From Beroe forskalii (Eukaryota; Ctenophora; Nuda; Beroida; Beroidae): a stretch of 64,000 bases of DNA. A program made the translations under genes and the position numbers. A model generated the notes under the pieces. That model worked only from the letters and a program-made list of their open reading frames with translations. It ran no database searches and was not told the DNA's origin. Positions 31,828 through 45,550 of the stretch are shown piece by piece (the stretch's first letter is position 1; the number at the start of each line of letters is the position of its first letter). The DNA is taken from the NCBI GenBank assembly GCA_011033025.1, contig WFMF01000525.1:51959-115958 (forward strand). Reading direction: 5' to 3'.

Positions 31828-33808
31828 GGGGGGGATGAAGCCCAAAAAAAACCAAGCCCCACCCTACTTTTCCGATTCTTGGGCTAGGTTTTTTTTGGTT
31901 TTTTTTGGTTTTTTTTGGTTTTTTTTGGGTTACATTTTAGTAATTTCTGACACCTTTCCAAACGATTTTAAGGTTAAAATTCGATTGTTTTATGATGTCT
32001 ACCATGTGACTGTAGATCCACAGGAGCTTGGTATATGTAGCTTAAACGACCTATAACTGTGTAATTAAATGAATATAAATGAATATTTTCACTCACCTAA
32101 TCGTTCTGTAATTGGTCCAATGGGGGTGACAGGTTTGGTATACCGGACAATGGGGAGCCAAAATGCCTCCCCTTAATCTTGGTATACATCATGACAGAGT
32201 TAACCATACCCAGGCTCGCCCTACACTTGGGCTAACCTCTAATCCCGGGCTCCCCTATACACCGCTCCCCTTAATCTTAGGGTTACCCACTTCCCTTCTC
32301 ACCCCTAAACAAGGGATCGCCCATACCAGACCAACCCTTTATCGGGCTATACCGCATATGGCTCCACCCTACCTTGGGCTTCTGCAATGTCTTAGGCTAA
32401 CCCCCCAACACGGGATCCACCATACCAAACCAACCCTTATCCTGGGCTATACCGCGTATGGCTCCACACTACTTTTGGGCTTCTACAATGCCTTGGACTA
32501 ACCCCCAAACACGGGATCCACCATACCAGACCAACCCTTATCCTGGGCTATACCGCATATGGCTCCACCCTACTCTTGGGCTCCTCCTCCCTTTAAATAT
32601 AGGCTCCCCTCCGTTATATTGGGCCACACCATTTACTCAACCCATGCCCTCTCCCCCTAGTTTGGGCTCTCCCATGATCAAAACCCGGACTACCCCTGTA
32701 TTAATTCGGGCTCCCCCATGATAACTCGGGCTCCTCCCGTAATAACTCGGGCTCCCCCTTATTAACTCGGGCTCCCCCATATTAACTCGAATACCCCCCA
32801 TAAACTCGGGCTCCCCGTATTAGCAGGCTCCCCATGTATAGCTCCCCATATTAACTCGGGCTCCCTCATGATAACTCAGGCTCCCCAACTTGGGCTCCCC
32901 ATACTAACTTGGCTCTCCCGTACTATCTTGGGCTCCCCTCATACTAACTCGGGCTCCCCCAAGCCAAAAGTGGTCCTTTATGACCATTGGCTGACTTCGT
33001 GCTGAACCTTGGCTGTCCCTTAATAACAGCTGAATGAGTGATTATCTGATGTCTTGATTGTCCTCACTCAACTTCATCCCTCAAAAGTCTTTTGATCCCC
33101 ATAGTAGCACTAGCATGGCGACCCATTGCTTAACCTTGTCTAACAGCTAACTCCTGGCTCCTTCTGACCATTACCTGATATTGGACAATCATAGGTGACC
33201 GGCTCCCTGGCGACCCTTGACTATCTTTTGACATGGTGACTTTTCCGGTGCAAAACACCTTGTTAATCTCAGATGACACTAGTCTGAACTTTATCAGCCA
33301 TCAGCAAACCAGTGAGCCCTGAGAAGCCCCTGGTTCACTAGCACTTGGCAGTTTGCAGGGCCCTATGTCCTTATTTCAGCACCAAGTGGCCTCCTGGACT
33401 GGTGATTCAAGTCTGACCCCATTAACCCCATGCTGATCCATACTGGCTGATCCTCGGCAACTCTTGAGCAGTGCTTCGCTGAAAGTTTACCAAAACAATG
33501 CATTGACGTACCGATTATGTCATATAAAACACCATAAATCATCCAAAACATCTGATTAAAACTGACGAATATTGTTTGAAACTATAGTGATATCAATAAC
33601 AACACATTGATAGCATCAACATTCCATATTGGCATGAAAATTCAAAATTTTGAAAAAACCTAACCCAAAAAAAAAACCAAAAAAACCTAAAACCAAAAAA
33701 CCCAAAAAAACCAAAAAACCAAAAAAACCAAGGCCCACCCTACTTTTCCGATTCTTGGGCTAGGTTTTTTTTGGTTTTTTTTGGTTTTTTTTGGGCTTCA
33801 TCCCCCCC
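31828..33808. mobile_element. 2-kb non-autonomous element with G-run ends, 6-bp target duplication
   Basis: The left end begins GGGGGGGATGAAGCCCAAAA and the right end is its complement (TTTTGGGCTTCATCCCCCCC). AGTGTT flanks both sides (31822-31827 and 33809-33814). Inside each end a block of about 60 bp (CCACCCTACTTTTCCGATTC) is repeated in direct orientation with A/T-run tails. The interior holds tandem arrays (about 32330-32590 and 32690-32960, units with CTCGGGCTCCCCC). No transposase frame. Confidence 0.85.
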
Positions 33809-33814
33809 AGTGTT

Positions 33815-36800
33815 AGAAAAGTATGATAAGTTCATGATATGGTTTAAGAAGTAAGTAATGAACAAGAAGTTATAAAAAACAAAAGCTCATGCTACGGTTT
33901 AAGAAACATTAGTTACTAATGAACAAGGAAGTCCGAATAAATGGTACTACTTATAATTTAAATTGCAGATCTTGTAACCGGCGAAATTCGATTAAAATAT
34001 AATTTTAATGTTTCCTCTCCCAATAATAACTAGTATTGGGATTAGGAGTACAATATTTCCGTGCACGTGCACAAACCATGACTCAAATTATCCCAATGTC
34101 CCACCCGCTCTCTTTTGTTGAGCAAGAGCCAGGCATAACATTCTTCACAACATTCGGATCAAATACTTACTTCTAAATGACATACTGTAAAGGAAGTTAC
34201 CAATTGCTTATTGAATTTCATGTTTCAATGGAGTGGACTCCAATCTCAATTTGAAGGCTCCCACTGAACGGCGTTTGCTGTTACACGAAGTACGTGGAAA
34301 TTTCTTCTTGATCAGTATGTAAAGGGTCATTTAAATGATTTATATTATAATACTGCACCTTCTTGCGCCTTGGCCACGTGACATTCATGTGGCGATGTCA
34401 CGTGACAGAAGCAACAGCCTATGATGGTGCCGATACATATCACGGTTCGGATAATATTTATGCTAGATATGCAAGCCGCAGAGGACTAGGATTACTGGAA
34501 GTAATCTAGAACTACGATGATTGATGTCAGACATGTATCACGTTGGGGCTAAGATGCGGGTGATACATAATGTGCTAAATATGCAAGCCGCAAGGGACAC
34601 AAATCCGAAGAATGTTACGGGTTAATGGTAATTCGGTGGAACGAAATTCATATCTAGGATGAGCAAGTATAAATAAACTATTGAAAACCTTTCAAAACAC
34701 GGATGTAAATAATCTAATAATGGGTCGATCTGATTTATGTTACATTCCTGGATCGAAGCGTTTGAAAAATAGGCGTTTTGTATTCATGGGTGTCGGGTAC
34801 ATAATGAGGAGAGTGCTGATTCCGCGGAATTCAATCGGCTATTTTAAGTATGAGAAACAACAAAACAAAACAAAAACTGTAGTAGTCATTATCCATACAA
34901 AAGTGTTATGAAATTGCGCGCACAAAATAATATGCAATAGAAAATAATCAATTCAGTACAGTAGTTATTAAAAACATTTTAATGACCTCATTTCAAACGC
35001 CTTTTTTATGTAAAAACCAACCTGAGAAAAGTACACGCGTCCCATACCTGAATCCCGAAACAAGGGCTCAGTAAGGATTGATACTCTAACTGAATGACTA
35101 ACTAACTGAATAATAGGCAAACTGAATGACTGTAGATTGTTGGATTGGGCAAGTCGTTAAGGCTTAAGCCCGAGTCATAATTGAGTGCAGTATCTTGGAT
35201 CAACTCATAATTATCAAATTCAAACGAATAATTCCAGATGTAATTTGTAAATGCAATAGCCGCTTCATCAATGGGTTATAATTTGCGAGTTAAAAGAAGG
35301 GACAAAATATTAACAGTGAACTATAAAATGAGGCGTATCTTGCAAGTTGCAAATATTTTAATCGAATTCTAGAGCTATAGAGATACAGGCGTAATTATTG
35401 TGTGAAGTTCTCCGACACTTAATGTGATAGGGATGTCATGACGCCCTATGCCACGTCACTGAAACACTAACCAAAGAGAGAAGCGGAATTTGATCGTGTG
35501 CGTGTCACGTTTTGTCCCAGTGGTCAGACCGTGACGCATGATACTCATTGCTCATTCGCTTGTGTGGCAGTCATCGCTATCACGTGACCCTAACCACCTT
35601 AAAACGAGCGGTTTTCGCTACAAAACTTAACTGGATGTGTTCCTCCATAATAGTGGTTGCAGTATTAGTACGTAATACGGTTCGTAATAATGGCTCGCCC
35701 CTTCGGGGCTCGACATTATTACTCACCATATTACTACACTAACTGTCCTAGGTTTATATCGCACGGCTCGCAATGCACTTCACCATCGTGATTGTTATCG
35801 GATTAGATTCATGATTCGAGGACGGCTGAATTCAACCACATATATCTGTTTGAATTACGGCAATCTATGAAAAGACACTGAATGAGGGCCTGATTCTGCA
35901 AGAACTTTTGCTAATTATAGCACTAATTATACCTGGTATAGCATTATTTCTCTTCATTATGTGGGTAGCCTTACGAGGCAGAGCAGTATTTGTGTGGATT
36001 CGCTGGGGTAACCTTGTAGTCTTATTAGGGAATTCAGTGTTAAACTAACTTATAATAATTTAACTGCCTACTGGATTGCAACTCTTCTAACTTGAATTTA
36101 CACGGGAGCACCTCCCTCGATCCAGTAACAGTTTATCGCACTGGGATATCGACTAAATCGGTTACCTGTCACTGTCGATTACCAATCCTGGTAAACAGTC
36201 TGTTGTGGGGGTTTGAGATTAACGGAAGAGGACCCTAATGCTCCAACCATCAAACACAGTGCAAGGGAGCAAGAGAGCACCGAAGACTCTGCGGCTATCT
36301 CCTGCCATGTTTTACACCCAGTAGGTACATTGTACCTATTGGGTGTACATTGTACATTGTACATTGCATGTGAGGATGCGCTGAATGTACGTTCTACACG
36401 AATAATATTGGTCGGTAATCCCAGTTTCCACCTGTGTATTGCTAAATTCAATGAAGCTAGAGTTAGAATGCATATACCGGGTATCCTATTACCAATATCT
36501 CCTCTGATAACGTGTGGATGGAGGTGTTTGAGCGTGACACCACTATCACAGATTATCATTGTTAATTGATGGCGTAGAACCGCCTATTCTTGGTGCAAGG
36601 TTATAAGTTTTAATAAGGCGGTTTGCTCGCATGTCCAAAGACTTGCTGCAAACATGCATGTGTGAGCACCCAGAATTGTTAGAAGGTAGGTACCGACGAG
36701 TTGCCGAATGGGACTGCATAAAAAATAATTTTATGTTCCGTGAATAATTTGATAATTGATATTCATAAGAGTGTAAATTATTCTCATATTTTGAGAGAAC

Positions 36801-38919
36801 ACTGAATTACGTTAAGTAGGTCGGTACAGTTTACAGCGTCTAAATATCATTATTCATTCATGATGAGAATCTAATAGACTTTAATTATGCTGAGGATTTG
36901 GATTTTTTAGAATCATTTTGTGAAATGCATGAATGTCCACATTCACACCTGTTTTTTCAAAATAAATTATTCATAACACAGAGACATGAGTTGATCGAAT
37001 CACTGCAACTTTGTACTGTGTTTTATAGATTACAATAGACCAATGTACCCATGTCTCAATTTACCCATGTCTCATTTACAAAATTTGGAGTAACTGAATA
37101 CGAAGTACCTTGTCACCCGGGTCGCCCAGTGTTACGAAATCCGTGTTGTCCTGACTGACAGGACCCCTTCAAGTCGCGTACTTTCATCTGCCTAAGTAAC
37201 TACAATCTATATGCGTCCAACCAAAGTACAGAAGTGCTGCAAAGTGATCAATACATGTCCCTTGGATAGTTAATAGAAATTTCTTATTAACATTTGCAAT
37301 TTAAAACTTTCCTTCATCCTTGACCTGTTTTATACTTTTATAGAAACAGAGGTCTAATTATCCTGGCATGTTGTCCACTGAATCTAGAGACCTCATCATA
37401 GTAAGATCACAGCTACACAATACAGAGTATTCAAAATCTGTTTGCCAAATTAATAAATAGTTTTCTTGATATATCTACTTCAATTAAATGCCAAAGTGAA
37501 TACTGAATAATGTTAAAGATGTGGAAATGTAATTTCAATATTCCTCGTGTATGGAAGTACAGTGAGTACCTTTAACATAAACCCGAATTATTTGTTGACT
37601 GGAGTTCAGGAGATTGAATACTATTTACACATTTTATTATCTGGTCCAGTGATCTTTAGTCGTTGTCAGGACACCCTCACTTATTAGAGCCATCTTCTAA
37701 AGACTGAAGTATAGAATAAAAGTCTTACATTACACACCCTATACTGGGTTATGAAGAGAAGTATTTACTTATTTAAATTCGACTATTAACTATAAGCGTA
37801 ATTAATTGCAATCAATTAATTTTGTTGATCGTGATTAGTTTACCAATGTCAGGTTTATCGAAATACCACCAGATTTTGTGATCTTAGCGTAAGATTTATT
37901 ATGATCCGACACACACAAAAATTCTATATGTATATCATTGTAAATGATTACGATGATGTCATTCTCAACCATCAATAACTGGTTTGGGGACTTGTTGTTG
38001 CTTGGGTGGGTATAATTATTTCCCACAAACATTAAATTCATTAAATTTATCAAATCTTCTGATGCGGCAGTACTAAACAGATGTGAGCTGTGAGGATCAT
38101 TGCTGTCTTCAAAGTCTTGAATATTCCTGAATACTATTAGTTTTTAACATATTATTAGTTAAGTATTATTATTTTATTCTCTCTAACAGTATTAATTTCA
38201 AAGAAAGCCAAAAACCAGAAGGAAAGAATAATCCAGATGTAAATGTACTCGATACTTCGACGATAAACTGATAATCTGCAGCTAGAATAATCTTAACTGC
38301 GAATTGTGGCAATCGTATATCAAGTTTAAAAAGTTTATGAGCTGCGATTGGATGATTGATTGGTACTAGATACACGTCCTGACGCGTCATCAATTCGGTT
38401 AAATTATATCAGTTATTTGTAACTTCTGTCCATCAATTTACGCCTACTTCCATGTACAATGCTTGATGTTCCTTCTGTCAGATGACAGAACAAATGATTT
38501 GCGTATTACACGACACGCAGCTTCCATGCTACTTTTCATTGCTTCCACCGCCTCTTTGCTTATTAATGAACTCTCATAATTTTAATATAACTGATTGAAA
38601 TTACGATAATTTGAATATTTTCATGAGCACCGACAGAAGGCAGAGGCGCGCTGTAAATTTAAGAGAATAGCCCCGAACATAATTTGCTTACTAAATCAGT
38701 GATATTAATTTTCTTTAAACTTTTAAATGTATTCTATTGTGGGACTGTCATCATGACATTCTAATTTGAGTAACACGGCTCTCAGTGTAAGAGTGTAGAA
38801 GCCCGTGAATCTTGGTTTGTCGTCGCGATTACAACCCATGAAATTAGTTTATCGAAAGTGAATCAATTTACATCGTAACTGACTAAAGGGTTTTTGAAAA
38901 TGATGTCCGAACTGAATGA
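33815..38919. other. 5-kb AT-rich region without recognised genes
   Basis: Only short frames. Visible structures are a duplicated ATATGCAAGCCGCA block (34469 and 34577), a GTCACGTGAC palindrome region near 34375-34410, a small hairpin at 36314-36346 (ACACCCAGTAGGTA arm) followed by TACATTGTACATTG repeats, and an inverted pair GTAATAATG around CCCCTTCGGGG near 35685. Nothing supports a gene. Confidence 0.4.
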
Positions 38920-38929
38920 ATGTCTCGAG

Positions 38930-41900
38930 CGTAGATACTAAAAGCAGGAACTAGCGAAACCACCTCGAAACAAGCCGAAACAAGCGGAACGACCCGAAAC
39001 CACCCCGAACCAACCCAAAAACCTTCCGAAACAAGCCGAAACAAGGCGAAACGAGCCGAAACAACCCGAAACAGCCCGAAACAAGCGAAACAAGCGAAAC
39101 AACCCGAAACAAGCGAATCAACCCGAAACAACCCGAAACAAGCAGTTTTGCATTTTCCACTTGTTTCGGCTTGTTTCGGCTTGTTTCAGCTTGTTTCGCC
39201 TTGTTTCGGGTTGTTCCAGTTTTTAGTAAAATTTTGGCTTGATTCGGGGTTGTTTCGTTTGTTTTGCTGTTTTTATCAAGCGAAACAAGGCGAAACAAGG
39301 CGAAACAAGGCGAAACAAGCGAACCAACCCGAAACAAGGCGAATCAACCCGAAACAAACGGAAAATGCAACACTGCTTGTAGTTCATGTCGATTCGGCTT
39401 GATTCACAGCTTGGTTGATTCGCTTATCGGGTTGATTCGCTTGTTTCAGGGTTGATTGTTTTCGGGTTGATTCGCTTGTTTCGGGTTGTTGTGGGTTGAT
39501 TCAACTTGTTTCGCCGAAACAAGGCAAAACAAGGCGAAACAAGCCGAAACAAGCGAATCAACCCGAAACAAGCGAATCAACCCGAAATTTCGCCTTGTTT
39601 CGGCGAAACAAGTTGAATCAACCCACAACAACCCGAAACAAGGCAAATCAACCCAAAACAAGCGGAATCAACACAGAAAAAAGCAAATCAACCCCAAACA
39701 ACCCGAATCAACACGATAAACTGTGAATTCAAGGAAAGCCCATGGTAAAAGTTTGTATAACTGCAGTACTGTATTAGTAGCTTGACTTCCATCCTCCAGC
39801 ATGATGCAGAGTTGACAGTGACATGGGCTATTTCACTTCTTGTGTGCAAGTAAGAATTTAAATTCCTCATGGATATGTCTAGTGTCCACACTCCACGGCC
39901 CCGCTCAAATATAGCATCCCCAATCCATACGTGTATCAATTTATAATACCTAGAGAGCGAATTTTGGGGCAGATTTTCTATTCTGGGCAATTACTTGACT
40001 GCGATATATCCATTTAAATCCAATACCTATTCATTCTCGGGAGCTTTTTTGAGAAATTTGCTCTTCTAGAAAGGAAATGTTGAAAGTTTGAGTATAAATC
40101 TTCAAAGAATTTTAAAACGAACAGAAAGTTCTTGTGGCAAAAAAATGACTATCCAATGCAAGAGCGGGGTTTGGAGAAATAACAGCACTATTATATCACT
40201 ATTAACATGGATTGAACACTGAGTTCGACTTAAAATCGTAAATCAGGAACATGACATGTATTAATGACTTGTGGCAGCTTGAGCTACGAAGTACGAGCCC
40301 GACGGCCAAGTTCAAGCTCGTTACTGATATGTATCTTCATAAATCATAGGGCAGAGGCATCAGATTGTAAAGAAAGTTGAAAGTGCAAAAGAAAGAAAGA
40401 TCCTCAGTGGCCGGGTAATTGCATATATTATGGTGGTTTTAATCTACAAGAGAAATAGGGAAATACCTTATTGTAGGAAATTAAGCACTCAAAAAATTAA
40501 GCCTACACGTCATTAAGCACCATGAAATTAGGCCCTTTTAACACATCTGGTGCTTAATTACATGTAGGCTTGATTTCAGGTAGGCCTAATTACTTGTAGG
40601 TTTAAAATTCAATTTTTCACAATTTATTCTCAAATGACATGCAAATTTTAATGTGCATCTGTTATCTAAAACAGATTTAAGTTCTGACTGAAGAACAGTT
40701 CCGGTCACCAATCACACAAGGAGGGCAGTAGATCAAGAGCCAGGTCAGACTTGAATGGTCAGTTGAAGAAAAGATTAAGTTTTTGGTGTTCTGTGCGTAC
40801 ATCAAGGAGAGCTACAGCTTTGAAAGATCTGACAAGGATGATTCAAAAGGATGTAGAACCAAGACTTTGTGGAAGCTGAAGACAAGGAGATGGAGGCTTA
40901 TGACGAGGATATTTGATAATTCCATTATTTTCAATTCATCATTAAATTATTATTTAGATTCTGTACTTCCATTGTTCTACATTACCACTGTACATAATAT
41001 AGCAAAATATCGAACATTTTTTGACATTTGAAAATCCCAAAGTTATTTGAAAATTAAGGTATACAAAAATTAAGCCAGCATGTCATTAAGCACCATGAAA
41101 TTAAGCCCTTTTCGAGGCATTGGTGCTTAATTTTCTGAGTGCTTAATTTCCTACAATAAGGTAGGTAGTAAAAACATAAGAATTTGTTAATTCTTGTAGA
41201 GAAAATCCTCCAAACTGGGGCTACAGCCTACGACAAACTACTTAAGCTGTTACTTTCGACCAATGAAGACCCATAAACGTTAGAGCTAAGGCAGTCACAC
41301 AAGCTCCATAAAAGAGTAAAGGAGCAAAGGTGCTTTGAACTTTTGAAACCATGCTTGGTAACACTTTTTTGACCCATAACGTTCTTAAAACAACGTTATG
41401 ATTGCATCAATTTACTTGGGCCCGAATGTGCAAATTCTGATCCATTAAAACAATCATAATGTATTTCACAACGAAACATCTAACATTTGTTTGAAATGAT
41501 AGAAGATTTTGCCGAGGGTAGCATCGCACACAAATAATAAGTCGCACACGAACAATATGCCCCTGACACTGTCAGTGACAGTATAAATTCTTGCGCCTAT
41601 TGTTCGCGCGCGACGCATAACATGCCCGGGCAGGTTCAGCGGCAGTAAGGAAATGTCGCAAATGTGTCATTGGTTGCGTAAGAATCCTTCATTTCGTTGC
41701 AGTACAGTAAGTTCATTGCTCATACGGCCCGTGCACTTATCTCCATCGCTTTCATGTAATTCGACCGTACGTTCATCTTATTCACCTCTATGTCTTAATG
41801 TGAAAATGCAAGAACTCGAGAAGCATAATTTGGCTAAATTGGCATCTCTATGCCACGTAAAATTCGCCCGGTAAACTTGAATGAATTGATATCGAGTGGG

Positions 41901-43563
41901 ACAATTTCCGAATTGATGCGATCAGTGTTGTCCGAGTTGGAGTCGTGTCATTTTGAGACTAAAACACGGATGACGATGATACTGATAATACGAACATAAG
42001 TTTTAGTAAATGTCATAACTTTAAACACCAATTCATGAGTTATATAGTCAAACATGAATGATAACTGACCCGCAAATTATTTTCTCCATACGAATTGTGA
42101 GTTGCATTTCATTTTGTTGCAAATTAAGGGAATAACATGATTAATTATAATGATTAATGACGTTGCATTTAAAATGATCATTTTTACCACGAATAAGGAT
42201 ATCATTAGTATCATTTTGTTGTCAGCTTGAGAAAGATCATAATTGTCATAATTTGATGACTGTTAGCAAAACAAGACTGTTAAGTACCGTGCCTTAATGA
42301 GTTAACGAGTGATAGGAACCTGAAAACATTCGACCTCTCGAGTGATTACGTTATTATGTATCAGTCAGACACAGTTGATCAGTTATCAAGAATAGGGTGG
42401 TGATGAATGGTGAAAAGAGATAACGTAGCCAGAGTATTTTATCTACATACTACAGTACGGAAGTGCTAATAAGGATCCGCAGTCAACTCTAAATAGTTAG
42501 TTGGAAAGGGAAAAATAGAAAAATAGAGATCTGTGAGATCAGGATATGCATAATATACAAATATGTGCAGTGTACGCAGTGTTTCACAGTTGACAGGTAA
42601 AATGAGCCGACTGAGTTGGGATTGGAGTAATAAAGTCGCCTATCATGAAAAGGAGATACAATTATAAGTTCATAAGATTTGTGTATACACATCTCTAAGA
42701 GTGCCTAGATAGCTAGATGACTAGAAGAACATATTTCTTGACAAACTGAATATCAATAAATATCCTATTAGTTATGTCCCATAATTATACGGGTTGATTC
42801 ACCTTGACTCTGACACTTATTCCGGATTGATCATGGCCGGCTTCAGATTGATTCGGCTCGTTTCGATATTTATTCGGGTTGAATCGTTTGATTCGGTTGA
42901 TTTACTCGAAACAAGCCGAAACAAGCGAAACAAGCTGAAACAAGCGAATCAACCCGAAACAAGCGAATCAACCCGAAACAAGCCGAAACAAACCGAAACA
43001 AGCGAATCAACCCGAAACAAGCCGAAACAAGTGGAAAATGCAAAACTGCTTGTTTCGAGTTGATTCGCTTGTTTCGGGTTGTTTCGCTTTTTTCGGGTTG
43101 AGTCGATTGTTTTGGGTTGTTTCGGCTTGTTTCGGGGTGATTCGGCTTGTTTCGGGGTGATTCGGCTTGTTTCGGGTTGTTCCAGGTTTTAGTAAAAAAA
43201 TTGGCTTGATTCGGGCTTGATTCGGGTTGTTTCGTGTTTTTTCTGTCGTATCAAGCGAAACAAGGCGAACTAACCCGAAACAAGCGAATCAACCCGAAAC
43301 AAGCTGAAACAAGCCGAAACAAGCCGAAACAAGTGGAAAATACAAAACTGCTTGTTTCGGGTTGTTTCGGGTTGTTTCGGGTTGATTCGCTTGTTTTGGG
43401 TTGTTTCGCTTGTTTCGCTTGTTTCGGGTTGTTTCGCCTTGTTTCGCCTTGTTTCGGCTTGTTTCGGAAGGTTTTTGGGTTGGTTCGGGGTGGTTTCGGG
43501 TCGTTCCGCTTGTTTCGGCTTGTTTCGGGGTGGTTTCGCTAGTTCCTGCTTTTAGTATCTACG
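38930..43563. mobile_element. 4.6-kb Mutator-like element, non-autonomous
   Basis: Both ends start CGTAGATACTAAAAGCAGGA and remain almost identical in inverted orientation for roughly 300 bp. A perfect 10-bp duplication, ATGTCTCGAG, flanks the element (38920-38929 and 43564-43573). Long inverted ends with a 9-10 bp target duplication are typical of MULEs. The ends are built from about 10-bp units (GAAACAAGCG, GAATCAACCC) to about 39720 and from about 42850, and each arm itself folds back around CAGTTTTGCATTTTCCACTT. The 3-kb core has no transposase frame. Confidence 0.85.
40466..41161. mobile_element. 696-bp TA-flanked MITE nested in the 4.6-kb element
   Basis: Inverted ends CCTTATTGTAGGAAATTAAG and complement, flanked by TA on both sides (40464-40465, 41162-41163), suggest a Tc1/mariner-type target. 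Subterminal blocks with TTAAGCACCATGAAATTA occur near both ends. The core contains a short frame (40783-41031) too degenerate to name. Confidence 0.75.
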
Positions 43564-43689
43564 ATGTCTCGAGGTCTACACTCTACTGTGTTATGCACGC
43601 CCCTTTCATATGTATGTACTCTTTCTTCATGTTTCCTAAACTTATGTCACTCGCCTTTTTCAGAGAAGACGTTGTCTGAAAGCATCGTC

Positions 43690-44340
43690 AGGAAGTCAAA
43701 AGTGTCTCAAGCCCTCGTTACTCTGTTAATGGTGAGTACACTTGGATTCAAAAAAGTCTCAAGCCCTCGTTGCTCTGTTAGTGGCGAGTACACTTGAAGT
43801 CGAAAGTGTCTCAAGCCCTCGTTACTCTGTTAGTGCTGAGTACACTTGAAGTCGAAATTGTCTCAAGCCCTCGTTACTCTGTTAGTGGTGAGTACACTTG
43901 AAGTCGAAATTGTCTCAAGCCCTCGTTACTTTGTTAATGAGTTAAATGGTGAGTACACTTGGATTCAAAAAAGTCTCAAGCCCTCGTTGCTCTGTTAGTG
44001 GCGAGTACACTTGAAGTCGAAAGTGTCTCAAGCCCTCGTTACTCTGTTAGTGCTGAGTACACTTGAAGTCGAAATTGTCTCAAGCCCTCGTTACTCTGTT
44101 AGTGGTGAGTACACTTGAAGTCGAAATTGTCTCAAGCCCTCGTTACTTTGTTAATGAGTTAAATGGTGAGTTCACTTGAAGTCGAAAATGTCTCAAGCCC
44201 TCGTTTCTCTGTTAGTGGTGAGTACACTTGAAGACAAAGGTGTCTCAAGCCCTCGTTACTCTGTTAATGGTGAGTACACTTGAAGTCGAAATTGTCTCAA
44301 GCCCTCGTTACTCTGTTAGTGGTGAGAACACTTGAAGTTG
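43690..44340. repeat. 52-bp minisatellite with higher-order structure
   Basis: About twelve copies with CTCAAGCCCTCGTTACTCTG and GAGTACACTTGAAGTCGAAA. A block of four units plus 19 bp repeats with a 227-bp period (43744 and 43971), apparently identical. Confidence 0.9.
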
Positions 44341-45001
44341 CCCAGCTGGTGTTGTAACAGGTTATTATTATCCAGATTTTGAGCTGATCTTTGATCCAAT
44401 GGTAAAAAAGCAGTCACGTCATATTGGTTTATTGCGTCACAAATATGGCGTGTACACTGTACAATGTATATTGCACGTTATCAAACATAATCATTAATTG
44501 ATAAATGAAGTTGTCAGTTGATACTTCGATAAAGAAGGAAAAGAGCTTAGATTGACATACAAATTACAATCCAGTAATCCACCAAACATCACATGTGGAA
44601 CCCTCTGTCATAGTACACAGAATTCCCGTCTACCAACTTAAGTAATATGTTCGTCATACACTTGCCTACTACTGCTGGCAGTACTATACCTGTGTATAAT
44701 GTATAAACTTGTATAGGTTCTCACATACAGCTAGAGTTCCAGATGTAAACTTGAACAGCTTATTAATTAAACGTCATTTGTGTACTATGAAAGTAATATG
44801 CCTCCTCAGCGTTCGTTATAAAGTCTACTCGTCTTACGTAATGACATGTACTTCACTTCTTCAAACCATGTGGTACAGCTCAGAGATAGAGTCTACATTT
44901 CTACATGTCATATTGGTATACCGGATAATATCCCTATCGTTTCATGTCGATATCTATTCTTATCTAAGTAGTCTAAGAGTGTAGAGAGCTGGTAGGATCA
45001 G
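44341..45001. other. intergenic, nothing recognised
   Basis: AT-rich with a short forward frame (44709-44984) of no recognisable type. Confidence 0.4.
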
Positions 45002-45008
45002 GGTTACA

Positions 45009-45550
45009 CGGGGGGGGATCAGGGACTAAGTGCAAGACACGAGGCCGGGGTGGGTGGTGTTTGGCCCTTGGCGAAATCACTTAGTCCACTGTACTAACTG
45101 AGGTGGTCACCTTATGGGAAAATCATAATCACTTAGTCCAAATGGCATATTTTTCCATATTTGGGCACTTTTTTGCCAGATGACGTCATAATTTTGGGGT
45201 GGGTCCCCACAAATTGTATTAAATTTCAGTTAGTACACGGGACAAACTGCTCATTTTGGGGTGGGTCCCTACAAAACATGACAAATTTCAGTTAGTACAT
45301 GGGACAATCTGCAGCGTTTTATGCTCATTTAGGGTGGGTACCTTCAAATAGTGACAAATATCAGTTAGTACAGGGGACAATCTGCCGCTTGGATAGGTTT
45401 TATGCTAATTTTGGGTGGGTCACTACAAATGGTGCCAAATATCACTTAGTTCATGGGATTATCTGAAGGGGTGGTGGGTGGTATTTCAAAATTGGGCAAA
45501 AAATCAATTAGTACCCCTCGTGTCTTGCACTTAATCCATGATCCCCCCCG
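45009..45550. mobile_element. 542-bp element with G-run ends, 7-bp target duplication
   Basis: The left end CGGGGGGGGATCAGGGACTA, followed by AGTGCAAGACACGAG, is inverted at the right end. GGTTACA flanks both sides (45002-45008, 45551-45557). The interior consists of about four copies of a 75-bp repeat with GGGTGGGTCCCTACAAA and TTCAGTTAGTAC. No coding capacity. Confidence 0.85.

Noticed and set aside
38883..39726. Phe/Arg-rich and Asn/Lys-rich frames near 39 kb and 43 kb
   Set aside because: Encoded by the 10-bp repeats in the ends of the Mutator-like element; present in all phases.
40783..41031. Transposase remnant in the TA-flanked MITE
   Set aside because: Short, no DDE/D residues or helix-turn-helix recognisable; too weak to name.
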